Shown: positions 17,965 to 27,259, counted from the first letter of the stretch. The stretch: 64,000 bases of DNA from JAJCYX01 sp965243825 (GCA_965243825.1 CBDEVT010000001.1:1116001-1180000), one strand, 5' to 3'. Notes: generated by a model from the letters alone, not told the origin. Numbers and translations: made by a program.

Positions 17965-18852
17965 ATGACTCTTGCGGAAGATAACGGTCCGTACCTGGTT
18001 TGTAGCGGTCTGTTCAAGATCTACAAGGTTGCTGATCTTGAGGTCGTGGCGCTGCGCGGGCTCGAGCTCTCTGTTGACCGGGGAGAGGTGATAGCGGTCG
18101 TCGGAGCTTCAGGTTCAGGTAAATCGACGATGCTCAACATACTTGCTGGCTACGACACCCCGTCTGCCGGTACGGTCCGAGTAGGTAAGTTCGACCTCCT
18201 GCACATGACCAACAAAGAGGTGGTTGAGTACCGCAGGCAGGAAGTCGGGTTTATCTGGCAAGAGACTTCTCGCAACCTCTTTCCGTATTTAACTGCCTAC
18301 GAAAACGTCGAGTTGCCCATGCTGCTGACTGGCGTCCCTGCGAAGGTGCGAAAGGAGCGTTCCAATGAGCTCTTGGAGATTGTTGGGCTCGGGCACAGGC
18401 ACGATCATCGGCCTGCCCAGCTATCCGGTGGCGAACAGCAACGAGTCGCAATCGCAGTTGCACTGTCAAACAGGCCACCCCTTCTACTCGCAGACGAGCC
18501 GACCGGGGAACTTGACGAGGACACGGCATCCGAAGTGCTTGCGCTCTTGAACAATGTCAACAAAGAACTGGGCACAACAATCGTCATTGTTACTCACGAC
18601 CCCGCGATCTCGACCAGTGTCGGGCGCGCTGTCGCTATCCGTGATGGCAAGACAAGTACCGAGACAACTCGTGCCGTTTCGTTCGAGCGAGCTATCGGTG
18701 AACGCTCTGACAAAGAGGTCGAAGAGTTCCTGCTGGTGGACTCCAGCGGCTCCGTCCAGATACCTCGTGAGGTGTTAGACCAACTTGCAATCAGACGCCG
18801 GGTAAGGCTTGGCGTTACAGACGGGAGGGTGACGCTTGAGTCAGGCGAGTGA
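17965..18852 (+). CDS. ABC transporter ATP-binding protein with AbrB-like C-terminal tail
   Basis: MacB/LolD-type ATPase of the exporter. Seen: Walker A G-A-S-G-S-G-K-S-T (near residue 52), Q-loop W-Q-E-T, signature L-S-G-G-E-Q-Q-R-V and Walker B L-L-L-A-D-E-P-T-G-E-L-D, then H-loop V-T-H-D. The family usually ends near residue 230; here about 60 residues follow. The last 40 (about 255-295) read G-S-V-Q-I-P-R-E-V-L-D-Q-L with R-V-R-L-G-V and G-R-V-T-L, a swapped-hairpin AbrB/MazE-like pattern. ATG 17965; 49 bases after the second permease and overlapping the next ATPase gene. Confidence 0.94.
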   Translation: MTLAEDNGPYLVCSGLFKIYKVADLEVVALRGLELSVDRGEVIAVVGASGSGKSTMLNILAGYDTPSAGTVRVGKFDLLHMTNKEVVEYRRQEVGFIWQETSRNLFPYLTAYENVELPMLLTGVPAKVRKERSNELLEIVGLGHRHDHRPAQLSGGEQQRVAIAVALSNRPPLLLADEPTGELDEDTASEVLALLNNVNKELGTTIVIVTHDPAISTSVGRAVAIRDGKTSTETTRAVSFERAIGERSDKEVEEFLLVDSSGSVQIPREVLDQLAIRRRVRLGVTDGRVTLESGE

Positions 18853-19606
18853 AGTGGTGGAATCCGAAGCAAGAGCAGCCAACGCAACTTTGATACAGGT
18901 GCGGAATGCAAGCAGGTCCTTCAAACTCGGAAGCGAGGATGTTTACGCTGTACGTAACGTTAATCTTGAGATTCACAGAAACCGCTTCATCACCCTTGTA
19001 GGCAGATCAGGGTCAGGTAAAACGACACTGCTGAACATGCTTGCCGGACTGGACCATCCCACCGAAGGCGAGGTTCTTTTTGAAGACCGCGACCTGGCTT
19101 CTTTCAGTGAAAAACAGATGATCCACTTGAGGCGCAACCGGATTGGCGTGGTTTTCCAGTCATTCGCCTTGCTCCCTCTGCTCTCTGCATATGAGAACGT
19201 CGAACTACCACTCAGAATCGCAGGTCTCAGCGGTCGCGAACGCAGTCGACGCACCGACGAGGTGCTGGAGATGGTCGGACTGACACGGCGCGCCAAGCAC
19301 AGGCCGTTTGAGCTTTCAGGCGGTGAGCAGCAACGCATCTCAATAGCGCGCGCTGTCGCCATCCAGCCGGACATTATCCTCGCTGACGAACCGACAGGTG
19401 AGTTGGACTCGACGAACGCAAGCAATATCTTCGGACTGTTCCGACAGATGTCTCACGACCGCGGCATGACAATCGTTGCTACCACCCACGACCGTACCCT
19501 GCTTGACATGGCGGATGAGATCTACGAGATCTCAGATGGCGTTCTTTCGCAGCGAGCGCTCCCCGGAGAGAGAGCGGACGACATGTTCAGGCGACCAGGA
19601 AGCTAG
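18836..19606 (+). CDS. ABC transporter ATP-binding protein
   Basis: Second ATPase of the exporter, 256 residues. Seen: Walker A G-R-S-G-S-G-K-T-T, Q-loop V-F-Q-S-F, signature L-S-G-G-E-Q-Q-R-I-S, Walker B I-I-L-A-D-E-P-T-G-E-L-D and H-loop T-T-H-D. This is the LolD/MacB subfamily pattern. It starts with TTG inside the end of the previous gene, with a 17-base overlap, so the two ATPases are probably made together as a heterodimer matched to the two permeases. It ends in a convergent four-base overlap with purK. Confidence 0.95.
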   Translation: MSQASEVVESEARAANATLIQVRNASRSFKLGSEDVYAVRNVNLEIHRNRFITLVGRSGSGKTTLLNMLAGLDHPTEGEVLFEDRDLASFSEKQMIHLRRNRIGVVFQSFALLPLLSAYENVELPLRIAGLSGRERSRRTDEVLEMVGLTRRAKHRPFELSGGEQQRISIARAVAIQPDIILADEPTGELDSTNASNIFGLFRQMSHDRGMTIVATTHDRTLLDMADEIYEISDGVLSQRALPGERADDMFRRPGS

Positions 19607-20775
19607 TTCTGCCGCCTCGCCCGATCTCTTGAGTCCACTGCCCTTTCAAGCGCCTGCTCTACGGTCTCTGCGACCGCCGTGATGTGACCCATCTTGCGCC
19701 CGGGCCGGGCCTCGGCTTTCCCGTAGAGATGGAGACTAGCGCCCGGGATGGACATTGCACCGCTCCAGTCTGGCTTGCCATTGGCATCCATCCACACGTC
19801 TCCGAGCAGGTTCACCATCACCGTCGGCCGCGGCAAATCGACGGAGCCCATCGGTAAGCCGCAGAGCACTCTCACGAGCTGTTCAAACTGCGATGTCCGG
19901 CAGCCTTCAATCGAGTAGTGACCTGAATTGTGAGGTCGAGGTGCGAGCTCGTTGATCAGTATTTCGTCGTCCTGCGTAAGGAACATTTCGACGGAGATGA
20001 GCCCACGGACATCCAGCGCTTCAGCTACAGCCCTGGCGATATCGCTTGCTCTTTCAGCGATGTGCGGTTCAACTCGGGCAGGAACGATTGAAGTGTCCAG
20101 AATGCTGTTGACATGGACGTTCTCTGAGGCCGGGAATGTGGACATATTCCCGGTGTGATCGCGTGCGCAGACAACGGATAGTTCAAGCTTGAAGGGCACA
20201 AATCGTTCGAGAATCAGAGCCGGACTTCGACCTTCGAGTTCCCGAAAGGCCGCACCGTTATCAGGCTCCTTGATCACGACCTGCCCTTTGCCGTCGTAAC
20301 CGGAGGTAGCCGTCTTCAACACCCAGGGTCCGGTCAGTTTCTTAAGCGCTGCCTCGTAATCCTCAATCGTCTCTACAGCCCGATAGTCAGCTGTGGGCAA
20401 TCCGTGCCTGTTCAGAGCGCTCTTTTCGAGCACCCGATTCTGCGCCGTACGGAGTACGCTTCCTGATGGCCATAGCCTTGTCAGTTCTCCTGCGGCTTCT
20501 GCGGCGTCGGCGTCAACGTTCTCAAACTCATACGTCAGGACATCGGACTTTCGCGCAAGCTCAAGGCCGGCATCGCGGTCGTCATACGGGGCCTGCACAA
20601 CGTGATCTGCGATCTGGGCGCATGGAGAATCAGCATCAGGATCAAGCACTGCTATTCGGTAGCCCATGTAACGCGCTGCGATCGCTGTCATGCGCCCCAG
20701 CTGACCACCACCAATAATCCCGATTACGGAGCCCGGCTGCAGTGGCTCACCAGTTTGAAACGGGTCTATCGCCAT
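19603..20775 (-). CDS. purK: 5-(carboxyamino)imidazole ribonucleotide synthase
   Basis: ATP-grasp enzyme of purine synthesis that carboxylates AIR to N5-CAIR with bicarbonate and ATP. 390 residues, normal length. Seen: N-terminal I-G-I-I-G-G-G-Q-L-G-R-M nucleotide fold, T-Y-E-F-E-N-V, the ATP-grasp lysine region (W-V-L-K-T-A-T-S-G-Y-D-G-K-G-Q), S-V-E-M-F-L and N-E-L-A-P-R-P-H-N-S-G-H-Y. It lies one base after purE, the usual bacterial pairing, and the two form one minus-strand operon. Confidence 0.97.
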   Translation of the reverse strand: MAIDPFQTGEPLQPGSVIGIIGGGQLGRMTAIAARYMGYRIAVLDPDADSPCAQIADHVVQAPYDDRDAGLELARKSDVLTYEFENVDADAAEAAGELTRLWPSGSVLRTAQNRVLEKSALNRHGLPTADYRAVETIEDYEAALKKLTGPWVLKTATSGYDGKGQVVIKEPDNGAAFRELEGRSPALILERFVPFKLELSVVCARDHTGNMSTFPASENVHVNSILDTSIVPARVEPHIAERASDIARAVAEALDVRGLISVEMFLTQDDEILINELAPRPHNSGHYSIEGCRTSQFEQLVRVLCGLPMGSVDLPRPTVMVNLLGDVWMDANGKPDWSGAMSIPGASLHLYGKAEARPGRKMGHITAVAETVEQALERAVDSRDRARRQN

Positions 20776-20776
20776 C

Positions 20777-21268
20777 TCAGACCTTCACTTCGCTGTCTGC
20801 CAGGACGGTCTCTGCGAGCTTTGCTCTTCGCTCGCTCAATCGCTTTTGCAAATCGGGCCGCTTAAGCCCGAGTATCTGCGCTGCCAGCAATCCCGCGTTT
20901 ACCGCTCCATGTGCCCCAATCGCTACCGTCGCAACGGGAACGCCACGTGGCATCTGCACTATCGACAACAGGGAGTCCATGCCATTGAGCGATGTGGTAT
21001 TCCCGGGAACACCGATCACAGGTAACACGGTCTTCGCTGCAACCATGCCCGGCAAATGCGCTGCACCACCTGCACTGGCGATAATCACCTCGATCCCTCG
21101 TCCGGGGGCGTCTTCGGCGAACTTGAACATGTGGTCCGGGGTCCGATGTGCCGAAACTATACGAACCTCATGCGGAACCTGGAGCTCATCGAGGACATCT
21201 GAAGCGCCCTGCATCGTCTCAAGATCGGTCCTGCTGCCCATGATGACCGACACTATCGGATCCGACAT
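20777..21268 (-). CDS. purE: N5-carboxyaminoimidazole ribonucleotide mutase
   Basis: Class I PurE, which converts N5-CAIR to CAIR in purine synthesis. 163 residues, normal length. Seen: M-G-S-R-T-D-L near the N-terminus (the substrate-phosphate loop), S-A-H-R-T-P with the catalytic His, A-S-A-G-G-A-A-H-L-P-G and the G-N-T-T-S-L-N-G-M-D-S-L-L-S-I-V-Q-M-P-G-like region (here M-P-R-G-V-P-V). The first gene of the purEK pair, divergent from the hydrolase at 21423. Confidence 0.97.
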   Translation of the reverse strand: MSDPIVSVIMGSRTDLETMQGASDVLDELQVPHEVRIVSAHRTPDHMFKFAEDAPGRGIEVIIASAGGAAHLPGMVAAKTVLPVIGVPGNTTSLNGMDSLLSIVQMPRGVPVATVAIGAHGAVNAGLLAAQILGLKRPDLQKRLSERRAKLAETVLADSEVKV

Positions 21269-21422
21269 GAAACTCTCCCGTCAGGCTGTGGCAAATCCAG
21301 CTATCTCTGATCGACACTCTTTCACCCTGCCAAACAGAGAACAGTATTATCTGCCTCACAACGTGATCAGTCGAACGGCTTCGCGCTCATTCTTCATCCG
21401 AAGTTCCAGAGAGTAACTTGTA

Positions 21423-22178
21423 TTGGCGTGGATAGATCAAAATGGCAACCGAATCTTCTATACGGTTGCTACAGGGCGGGAGAGCGGACGAAACACGCTA
21501 CCACCGGTATTTGTCCATCATGGACTGGCACAGTGGTCAGATGACTGGGCTAAAGCAGGTTGGGCGGAGTTCCTGGGCAGGCGGAAGGTGATCGCGATAG
21601 ACGCTCTCGGGCACGGTCGCTCAGACCGGCCAAACATGCGCGCTGCATACAGCGTAGAAAAGCGATCTGAAGCTGTGATCCGCATCGCTGACGCCGAAAA
21701 TATCGATCGTTTTGCATTCTTTGGGTTCTCGATGGGCGGCCGTGTTGGTATCGAATTAGCTGTAAGCGAGCCGTCGAGAGTTGAGAAGTTGATCGTCGGC
21801 GGGATGCATGGCCTGTGCCCGTCTATCGACAAGAGAAACCTGGATCGCCGAATTGCGGTACTGCGTTCGAATAAGTGGCGGCTGGTTGAACGAGCGGTCG
21901 GAGCAAAACCAGCCGATGGCAGGAACAACGATCCGGAAACGCTTGCGCTCTCCACTGAGGCAGTTCTCGACTGGCGCGGTGCCGAAGATCGATTGCCTGC
22001 TCTCGACGTGCCGACCCTGGTCTATTGTGGAGCCCAGGACACTTTACTTGAGTATGCTCAGAACACAGCCAACCTGATACCTGATTGCACGTTCGAAGAA
22101 CTGCCTTCCACCACACACGCTGCTTCTTTCTACACCTCTACTCAAGCCCGTGGTGCCGTTCAAAGTTTCCTGGCCTAG
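21423..22178 (+). CDS. Alpha/beta hydrolase
   Basis: Cytosolic serine hydrolase of the alpha/beta fold, 251 residues. Seen: V-H-H-G-L-A (oxyanion), D-A-L-G-H-G-R-S, nucleophile elbow G-F-S-M-G-G near residue 103, the acid in C-G-A-Q-D-T-L and the His in T-T-H-A-A near the C-terminus. This resembles the 3-oxoadipate enol-lactonase/esterase group but the substrate cannot be set. TTG at 21423 is the best start because W-I-D-x-N-G-N-R-I-F-Y begins the fold there. Confidence 0.88.
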   Translation: MAWIDQNGNRIFYTVATGRESGRNTLPPVFVHHGLAQWSDDWAKAGWAEFLGRRKVIAIDALGHGRSDRPNMRAAYSVEKRSEAVIRIADAENIDRFAFFGFSMGGRVGIELAVSEPSRVEKLIVGGMHGLCPSIDKRNLDRRIAVLRSNKWRLVERAVGAKPADGRNNDPETLALSTEAVLDWRGAEDRLPALDVPTLVYCGAQDTLLEYAQNTANLIPDCTFEELPSTTHAASFYTSTQARGAVQSFLA

Positions 22179-22320
22179 GTGATCAGCCTGCACAGCCACT
22201 GCCACGAAACTCGTTGCTAGAATCGATTGCCGTCGCAATCAATGCAGATGATTTCACATTGCTGGATGGCACCGCGCAGCCTGCAAAGTAAATCCAGTTC
22301 TAGAAAGAGAATCGCCAGAG

Positions 22321-23049
22321 ATGACCCAGCAAGTCGAAGAGCCCGATTACAACCGAGCGATGGTGGTAGTTGCACACCCTGACGATGCCGAGTATGGATG
22401 CTCAGCAACAGTCGCGAAATGGTGCCGGCTCGGCTGGGAGGTTGTCTATGTGCTCTGCACAGATGGTTCAAAGGGTACTGAGGACCGTGAGATCTCGAGT
22501 GAACAGCTAATAGAAATCCGGAAAGAGGAACAGATTGCAGCCGGCAAAATTCTGGGTCTGAAGACCGTGGAGTTTCTTGGCTACCCCGACGGATACCTGG
22601 AGCCATCGCTCGATTTGCGTCGCGATATCTCTCGCGAAATCCGACGTTGGAAACCTGATGTGTTGATCACGACGAACCCAAAGCGGGATTTACTCGGTAG
22701 CGGCTACATCGGTCATCCGGACCACTTCGCTGCTGGTGAGGCGGCACTTTCCGCGGTTTACCCAGCAGCTCGTGATCATCTGACTTTTCCGGAGCTATTC
22801 ACAGATGAGGGGTTTGAGCCTCACAAGGTGCGCGAGGTCTGGGTGATGATGTTTGGCGAAGATGTAACTCGCTATAACCCGCTCGAAGAGGTTGATGTCG
22901 ATACCAGCATCAAGGCACTTCTTGCTCACACAAGTCAGGTAAGTAACCCGGAAGATGCCGCGAAGTGGATGAAACAGCGCAGGCGTGACATCGGCGAGAA
23001 GATTGGTGCCGATTTCGCCGAGGGTTTTAAGTCATTCAAGCTCGGCTAG
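22321..23049 (+). CDS. PIG-L family deacetylase
   Basis: Zinc-dependent N-deacetylase of the LmbE/PIG-L family, acting on N-acetylglucosamine-type or related small substrates (MshB and BshB are relatives). Seen in 242 residues: A-H-P-D-D-A-E with the His-Asp-Asp metal and catalytic residues near 18-24, the L-C-T-D-G strand, and the third zinc ligand in H-P-D-H near residue 138. The C-terminal half is shorter than in MshB. ATG 22321 follows a GAGA-rich ribosome site. It lies alone between the hydrolase and the convergent MazG gene. Confidence 0.92.
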   Translation: MTQQVEEPDYNRAMVVVAHPDDAEYGCSATVAKWCRLGWEVVYVLCTDGSKGTEDREISSEQLIEIRKEEQIAAGKILGLKTVEFLGYPDGYLEPSLDLRRDISREIRRWKPDVLITTNPKRDLLGSGYIGHPDHFAAGEAALSAVYPAARDHLTFPELFTDEGFEPHKVREVWVMMFGEDVTRYNPLEEVDVDTSIKALLAHTSQVSNPEDAAKWMKQRRRDIGEKIGADFAEGFKSFKLG

Positions 23050-23082
23050 GGACCTGATCAAACCTCGTCGTTCAGTCGACCT

Positions 23083-23466
23083 CTATTCCCACTTGTGAGG
23101 CTTCCCGGAGATGGGTAGCAGCTTGCCTGTGTCCGGTCTTATCCTGTGTGTCGCCTCGGTCTTACCAGCGTTCTTTACGGTGACCGCCCGTACTCCAGCA
23201 AGACCACCTTCTTTGAGGCTGAGAACATGCCCAAGTGCCACGAACAATACATCCGCAGCTTCAGCTGAGATCTCTTCGCTGTCATCAGCTTCGACCGCTT
23301 CACCTAGCTCGTTGATCTCTTCATCAAGAATCGCCTGTCGTTCCGCAATTGCTCGCGAAGGCGGTCGGTCCTGGCCGTCGAACGGCCAGAACTTCCAGCG
23401 CTCATGAAAATCCCAGACCTGGTCAGCCATCTCAGAGACGGCGGTAATGAACTCTTCTCTCTGCAT
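23083..23466 (-). CDS. MazG-like nucleotide pyrophosphohydrolase
   Basis: All-alpha NTP pyrophosphohydrolase of the MazG/HisE fold, 127 residues. Seen: the metal motif E-E-I-N-E-L-G-E (near residue 48-55) and the second acidic helix E-A-A-D-V-L-F-V-A (near 68-76), giving the E-x-x-E-(12-28)-E-x-x-D pattern. Such proteins clean the nucleotide pool. The C-terminus (R-I-R-P-D-T-G-K) is an extra extension. It is downstream of the aldolase gene by 51 bases on the same strand. Confidence 0.88.
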   Translation of the reverse strand: MQREEFITAVSEMADQVWDFHERWKFWPFDGQDRPPSRAIAERQAILDEEINELGEAVEADDSEEISAEAADVLFVALGHVLSLKEGGLAGVRAVTVKNAGKTEATHRIRPDTGKLLPISGKPHKWE

Positions 23467-23517
23467 TTCCTATCCCATTCGAGACCTGTAGTGAATTGGT
23501 TCGCTAGAAAGGAATTC

Positions 23518-24351
23518 TTAGTGAACGGCACCCATGTCGCCGTCCGCGTCACCGGATGAAGAGACTTCCCACTTACCGGAAGCGGCTTCACGTAACTCAG
23601 CGAAGTCGGCATTAACACCGTTTCTGACGAAACCAGCGTCCGTGCTGTGCAGCACCCAGCGAGCACCGAGCTCAATCGCCTTTTTACTTGTCTCGACGGT
23701 CTGTTGGTGGATCAGCACCGGCTTGCCGCGAGATTCACTCACACTAATGATTCGCTTCAGAGCGTCGATGTAGATCGGGTTGTCGACTTCGTCGGGAATA
23801 CCCAGAGATGTCGTCAGATCGTTTGGACCGACGAACACGCCATCGATCGGTGCGCAGTCGACCATCGCTTCGAGATTATCCAACGCAGGCTTTGACTCGA
23901 CACCCATGATGAACAGCCGACCGGCGTTTCGCTTTTCCAGATATTCCTGGGCTTTCTTGCTCGGATACTCACCTGTTTCCATCACATTGGTGAAGCCTTC
24001 ACCTTTCAGTGGATGGACCCGGAGTTTCCATGCGCAGGCACGAACCTCATCGATGTCCTCGCAGTATGGAACCAGGACTCCATGCGCACCGGCGTCGACC
24101 GCTTCGGCGACCCAAACCGGATTCGGTTCCGGTACCCGAACGATCACGGTCTTCCCGGCCGCCTGGCCCATGATCACGTGATTCGCAATCTCCCTGCGGT
24201 CTCGAGAACCATGTTCGGTGTCGACAACTACGTAATCCAGGGTGGTGGCAGCCAGAACGCTAACCCACCGCATGTTCTCCATCATGGAGATCATCATTCC
24301 AAACACGGGCTGGCCTTTGTCCAGCGTATTCTTGAGTTCCGTTGGGTTCAT
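23518..24351 (-). CDS. HpcH/HpaI aldolase family protein
   Basis: Metal-dependent class II aldolase of the HpcH/HpaI family, which cleaves 2-keto-4-hydroxy acids to pyruvate and an aldehyde. 277 residues. Seen: D-Y-V-V-V-D-T-E-H-G near residue 37 (catalytic His in the loop), V-R-V-P-E-P-N-P, V-L-V-P-Y-C-E, the G-V-E-S-K-P-A-L-D-N metal Glu and F-V-G-P-N-D-L-T-T-S-L-G metal Asp. ATG 24351 has an excellent GGAGG site eight bases upstream. It overlaps a possible 73-codon gene by four bases (ATGA). Confidence 0.94.
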   Translation of the reverse strand: MNPTELKNTLDKGQPVFGMMISMMENMRWVSVLAATTLDYVVVDTEHGSRDRREIANHVIMGQAAGKTVIVRVPEPNPVWVAEAVDAGAHGVLVPYCEDIDEVRACAWKLRVHPLKGEGFTNVMETGEYPSKKAQEYLEKRNAGRLFIMGVESKPALDNLEAMVDCAPIDGVFVGPNDLTTSLGIPDEVDNPIYIDALKRIISVSESRGKPVLIHQQTVETSKKAIELGARWVLHSTDAGFVRNGVNADFAELREAASGKWEVSSSGDADGDMGAVH

Positions 24352-24569
24352 TTCAGTTTCCTCCAGGGATGTAAGTCAAAACAGAAATTCGGGTGCACCG
24401 AAATCGTCAGTGTGCCGTCTGGACGTGCCTTGAGTATGTTTCCGCCCCTTTTTATCACCACTCCTGCCTCAAAGGTAGGAAAGATTGACCGGATCACCCT
24501 GTCCGCACGGTAATCAAGAGCGAATTCATCATCAGGTAAAAAACCGAGACCGTTAGTACGTACTTTCAT
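24348..24569 (-). CDS. Possible small protein coupled to the aldolase gene
   Basis: 73-codon frame, not recognised. It begins M-K-V-R-T-N-G-L-G-F-L and ends with a TGA that overlaps the aldolase ATG (ATGA), a common sign of translational coupling. The sequence is not low in complexity and has a predicted mix of strands (F-E-A-G-V-V-I-K-R-G, T-L-T-I-S-V). Against it: no clear ribosome site before the ATG at 24569, and it sits where a promoter would be expected. Could be chance. Confidence 0.35.
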   Translation of the reverse strand: MKVRTNGLGFLPDDEFALDYRADRVIRSIFPTFEAGVVIKRGGNILKARPDGTLTISVHPNFCFDLHPWRKLK

Positions 24570-24640
24570 CAGAAATAGAAAGTAAAGAGTAAGTGGCCGA
24601 AGTTGAACCGATATCAAACGGTCTAATTAACACTGTATCC

Positions 24641-27256
24641 GTGCGTTTTCGTTCACATTGGCGCCGATTTTCGGCCACAGGGCTAGCAATTGCGCTCGCT
24701 GCCGTAGCCCTGGCATGTTCAACAGCGTCGCCCACGGCGACCCCAAATCCAACCGCTTCATCAACTGAGGCTGCCGCCACGGCTGTCCCAACACCTGCTC
24801 CCACCCTGCGACCGACCGCTACTTTGACACCGCTGCCAACGACTACGTCGACACCGACTCCAGCAGTAACATTCACACCGACCGTCGCGGCGTCGGCTAC
24901 ACCACTGCCAATCGCCTCTTCGACGCCACATCCTGCCGGGTCTGGAGATGCTATCTCTGCATTCCCTGTTCTGGAGAGGTTCGCTGTCCCGTTACCAACG
25001 CCACCGGTTCCACCGCCTGTCCCTGAAGGACCGTTTCCTGTTCCGACGCCGAAACCACCTGCAAGCGCAAACCTTGCACCTCATTCAGTTGGAGACGGTT
25101 TCGGTATTACTCTCAGTGGCGCAGATGGCAACGGCGTTTTTCACCCCGAAGACATCAAAATCAGTTGGTGGGTTGCGAACGTCGGTAATGCCCTGGCAGA
25201 TGAAGAGTTCAGCATCGATGTGCGGTTCGACGGCATGATTCTTGCTCAATGGAAAGCAGACACCCTTGCACGGAACTCTTTCATATTTGTCGAAGAGCGA
25301 GCCGATCTTTTCAGAAATGTGCCGGTCACTGCAGGGATGCACACCGTTGAACTAGTCATCGATTCGCTGGATCAGATCGATGAAACGAATGAACTGGACA
25401 ACGTTGTCACTAACTCGATACTGATGGCCGGTACAGACGTCGTCAGCGGGCCTGCCGAACTCCTACCCAATCTTGTCCCCGCACCCTTCGAGGGAAAGTC
25501 AGAGCCAATTTTCGTCTCCTCACATCCCGAAGATCCACTTTCTGGCAAGCTCTCGGTCGATGTAGCCTCTTATCTCGCAATTGGTTCAGCCAATGACTCG
25601 ATTCATTACATCAACGGCGGGGTCGAAGTCGATCTGTATTTCGATGACCTCCTGGTCAGACGTCTCGTTTGGGAAGACATCTCTGCGTCCGGTCTTGTGC
25701 AATTCGATGCCGGCGACCTTCGAGATCTGATAGATGTTTCGGCCGGACCACATACACTTCGGCTGGTCGTGGACCCTTTGAACCGTGTTCCCGAGTCCGA
25801 TGAAACGGACAACGAATACCAGGTGCAACTCGTTTGGGGAGTTGGCAGTGCTCCACCTGCGTACGAAAGCACCTCATCAGAACCTCCAGTGCGCGAGCCG
25901 ACGACGCGGGCGAACCTGATGCCCTTCCGACCTTTTGGATGGGACGCCGCAATAACCGCAGCACCAATCCCAGCTAATGGCCCAGTAGGCAAAGACGGTT
26001 GGCTCAATTCGTCTGAAGCGGCGCGGATCGATTTCAGCTTTACAAACGCAAGCCGCTTCAGCCTGCCACTCACTGACGAGCTGCGAGCCGATGTCCTGCT
26101 CGACGGCGAACTCGTTGAGCGCATCAGCTTTAACTCAGGTTCAAGCAACGTTGGCTCGATATGGAGCGAAAACACGATTCTGATGATCAACACAGTCCCA
26201 CCGGGCGAGCACACCGTCCGGGTAGTTCTGGATCCTGAAGGGCTTTTCGAAGAACTGAACGAGGCAGACAACGTTTTCGAACGTACGTTTACTTGGCATG
26301 AAGGACCACCTCTCGAATCTGCAGAACCATTCGCGATGCCGGAACATGAGATCCGAAATGCGCTGAGCCCTCTCTTTGGCGAGTTGCGTTTCCAGACGCA
26401 GCCAGTGCTGGGACCAGGCGCAGGAGAACGTGACTGGACACCTGAGATAGCGGCCGCAGGACGCGCCATCTACTTCTTGCTCACCGGGCGGGACGTGTAC
26501 GAAGAGGGTTATGTGATCCATTTCTTGCCACCTGACGAGTTCAGATCCAACTCACTGGCGACCTGCATGTCGCGCTGGATAACGATGTCTGAACGCGAAT
26601 ACCAGGAGAATTTTGATCGCTGCACCAGCTCAAGTGGAGAGATCGGATTCAAGACCAGATCGAATGGCCAGATTCACCTCTTCGTGGATATGGGTCTCTC
26701 GCCGTTAGACGCTCTCGGAACCTATTTGCATGAGCTGGGACATGGTCTGCAGGACCTGGCTAATCCCGCACAGACCGAACTGCGATCAAGTACAGGCAAA
26801 CGAGGTCTTTTCGAGGCACAGGCGCAAATATTTGAAGCTGCTGGCTGGCGGTCTGCGGAAGAGTTCATGGGCGAACGCCTCAGCCTATTTCCAGACGTTA
26901 GAGCCGCGCGTGACAGATTCGAATTCCTGCATGAACTGAGGCTAAATCGAGACACAGAGCACGATGTCGGCTACAGGCTTCTGTGGGCACAGGCACTGTC
27001 CACTGATGGTGACATAAACGTGGCTAATGAATTGCAAATCCAGGGGATTCTGAGTTCGGCTTCCGCGATGGACCTGTACACCTTCCTTGTTGGTATCAAG
27101 CCCGAAGATGTCGATACCTGGGCGTTTGAAACACTTGCCAGGACCGAGCTGCTGGAAGAATTCAAACAGATCGCCAGCCGACGATTCATCCAGGAGCTGC
27201 CATCCGAGCAAACCGGGCATCCGGCGTTGCAGGATTCGATGTGGCTGGCGCCTTGA
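24641..27256 (+). CDS. Lipoprotein with three CARDB-like domains and an HExxH metallopeptidase domain
   Basis: Predicted secreted lipoprotein of about 871 residues from the GTG at 24641 (an earlier GTG at 24593 is possible). Seen: basic N-terminus, hydrophobic signal and lipobox A-L-A-C, then a Thr/Pro/Ala-rich spacer to about residue 140. Three Ig-like CARDB domains follow (about 143-260, 274-400, 424-550), each ending in D-x-x-x-x-[I/V/L]-x-E-[T/S/L]-[N/D]-E-x-D-N. The C-terminal domain has H-E-L-G-H at 697-701 with a Glu at 725 that could be the third zinc ligand (gluzincin pattern). Likely a surface peptidase; family not named. Confidence 0.85.
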   Translation: MRFRSHWRRFSATGLAIALAAVALACSTASPTATPNPTASSTEAAATAVPTPAPTLRPTATLTPLPTTTSTPTPAVTFTPTVAASATPLPIASSTPHPAGSGDAISAFPVLERFAVPLPTPPVPPPVPEGPFPVPTPKPPASANLAPHSVGDGFGITLSGADGNGVFHPEDIKISWWVANVGNALADEEFSIDVRFDGMILAQWKADTLARNSFIFVEERADLFRNVPVTAGMHTVELVIDSLDQIDETNELDNVVTNSILMAGTDVVSGPAELLPNLVPAPFEGKSEPIFVSSHPEDPLSGKLSVDVASYLAIGSANDSIHYINGGVEVDLYFDDLLVRRLVWEDISASGLVQFDAGDLRDLIDVSAGPHTLRLVVDPLNRVPESDETDNEYQVQLVWGVGSAPPAYESTSSEPPVREPTTRANLMPFRPFGWDAAITAAPIPANGPVGKDGWLNSSEAARIDFSFTNASRFSLPLTDELRADVLLDGELVERISFNSGSSNVGSIWSENTILMINTVPPGEHTVRVVLDPEGLFEELNEADNVFERTFTWHEGPPLESAEPFAMPEHEIRNALSPLFGELRFQTQPVLGPGAGERDWTPEIAAAGRAIYFLLTGRDVYEEGYVIHFLPPDEFRSNSLATCMSRWITMSEREYQENFDRCTSSSGEIGFKTRSNGQIHLFVDMGLSPLDALGTYLHELGHGLQDLANPAQTELRSSTGKRGLFEAQAQIFEAAGWRSAEEFMGERLSLFPDVRAARDRFEFLHELRLNRDTEHDVGYRLLWAQALSTDGDINVANELQIQGILSSASAMDLYTFLVGIKPEDVDTWAFETLARTELLEEFKQIASRRFIQELPSEQTGHPALQDSMWLAP

Positions 27257-27259
27257 GCA

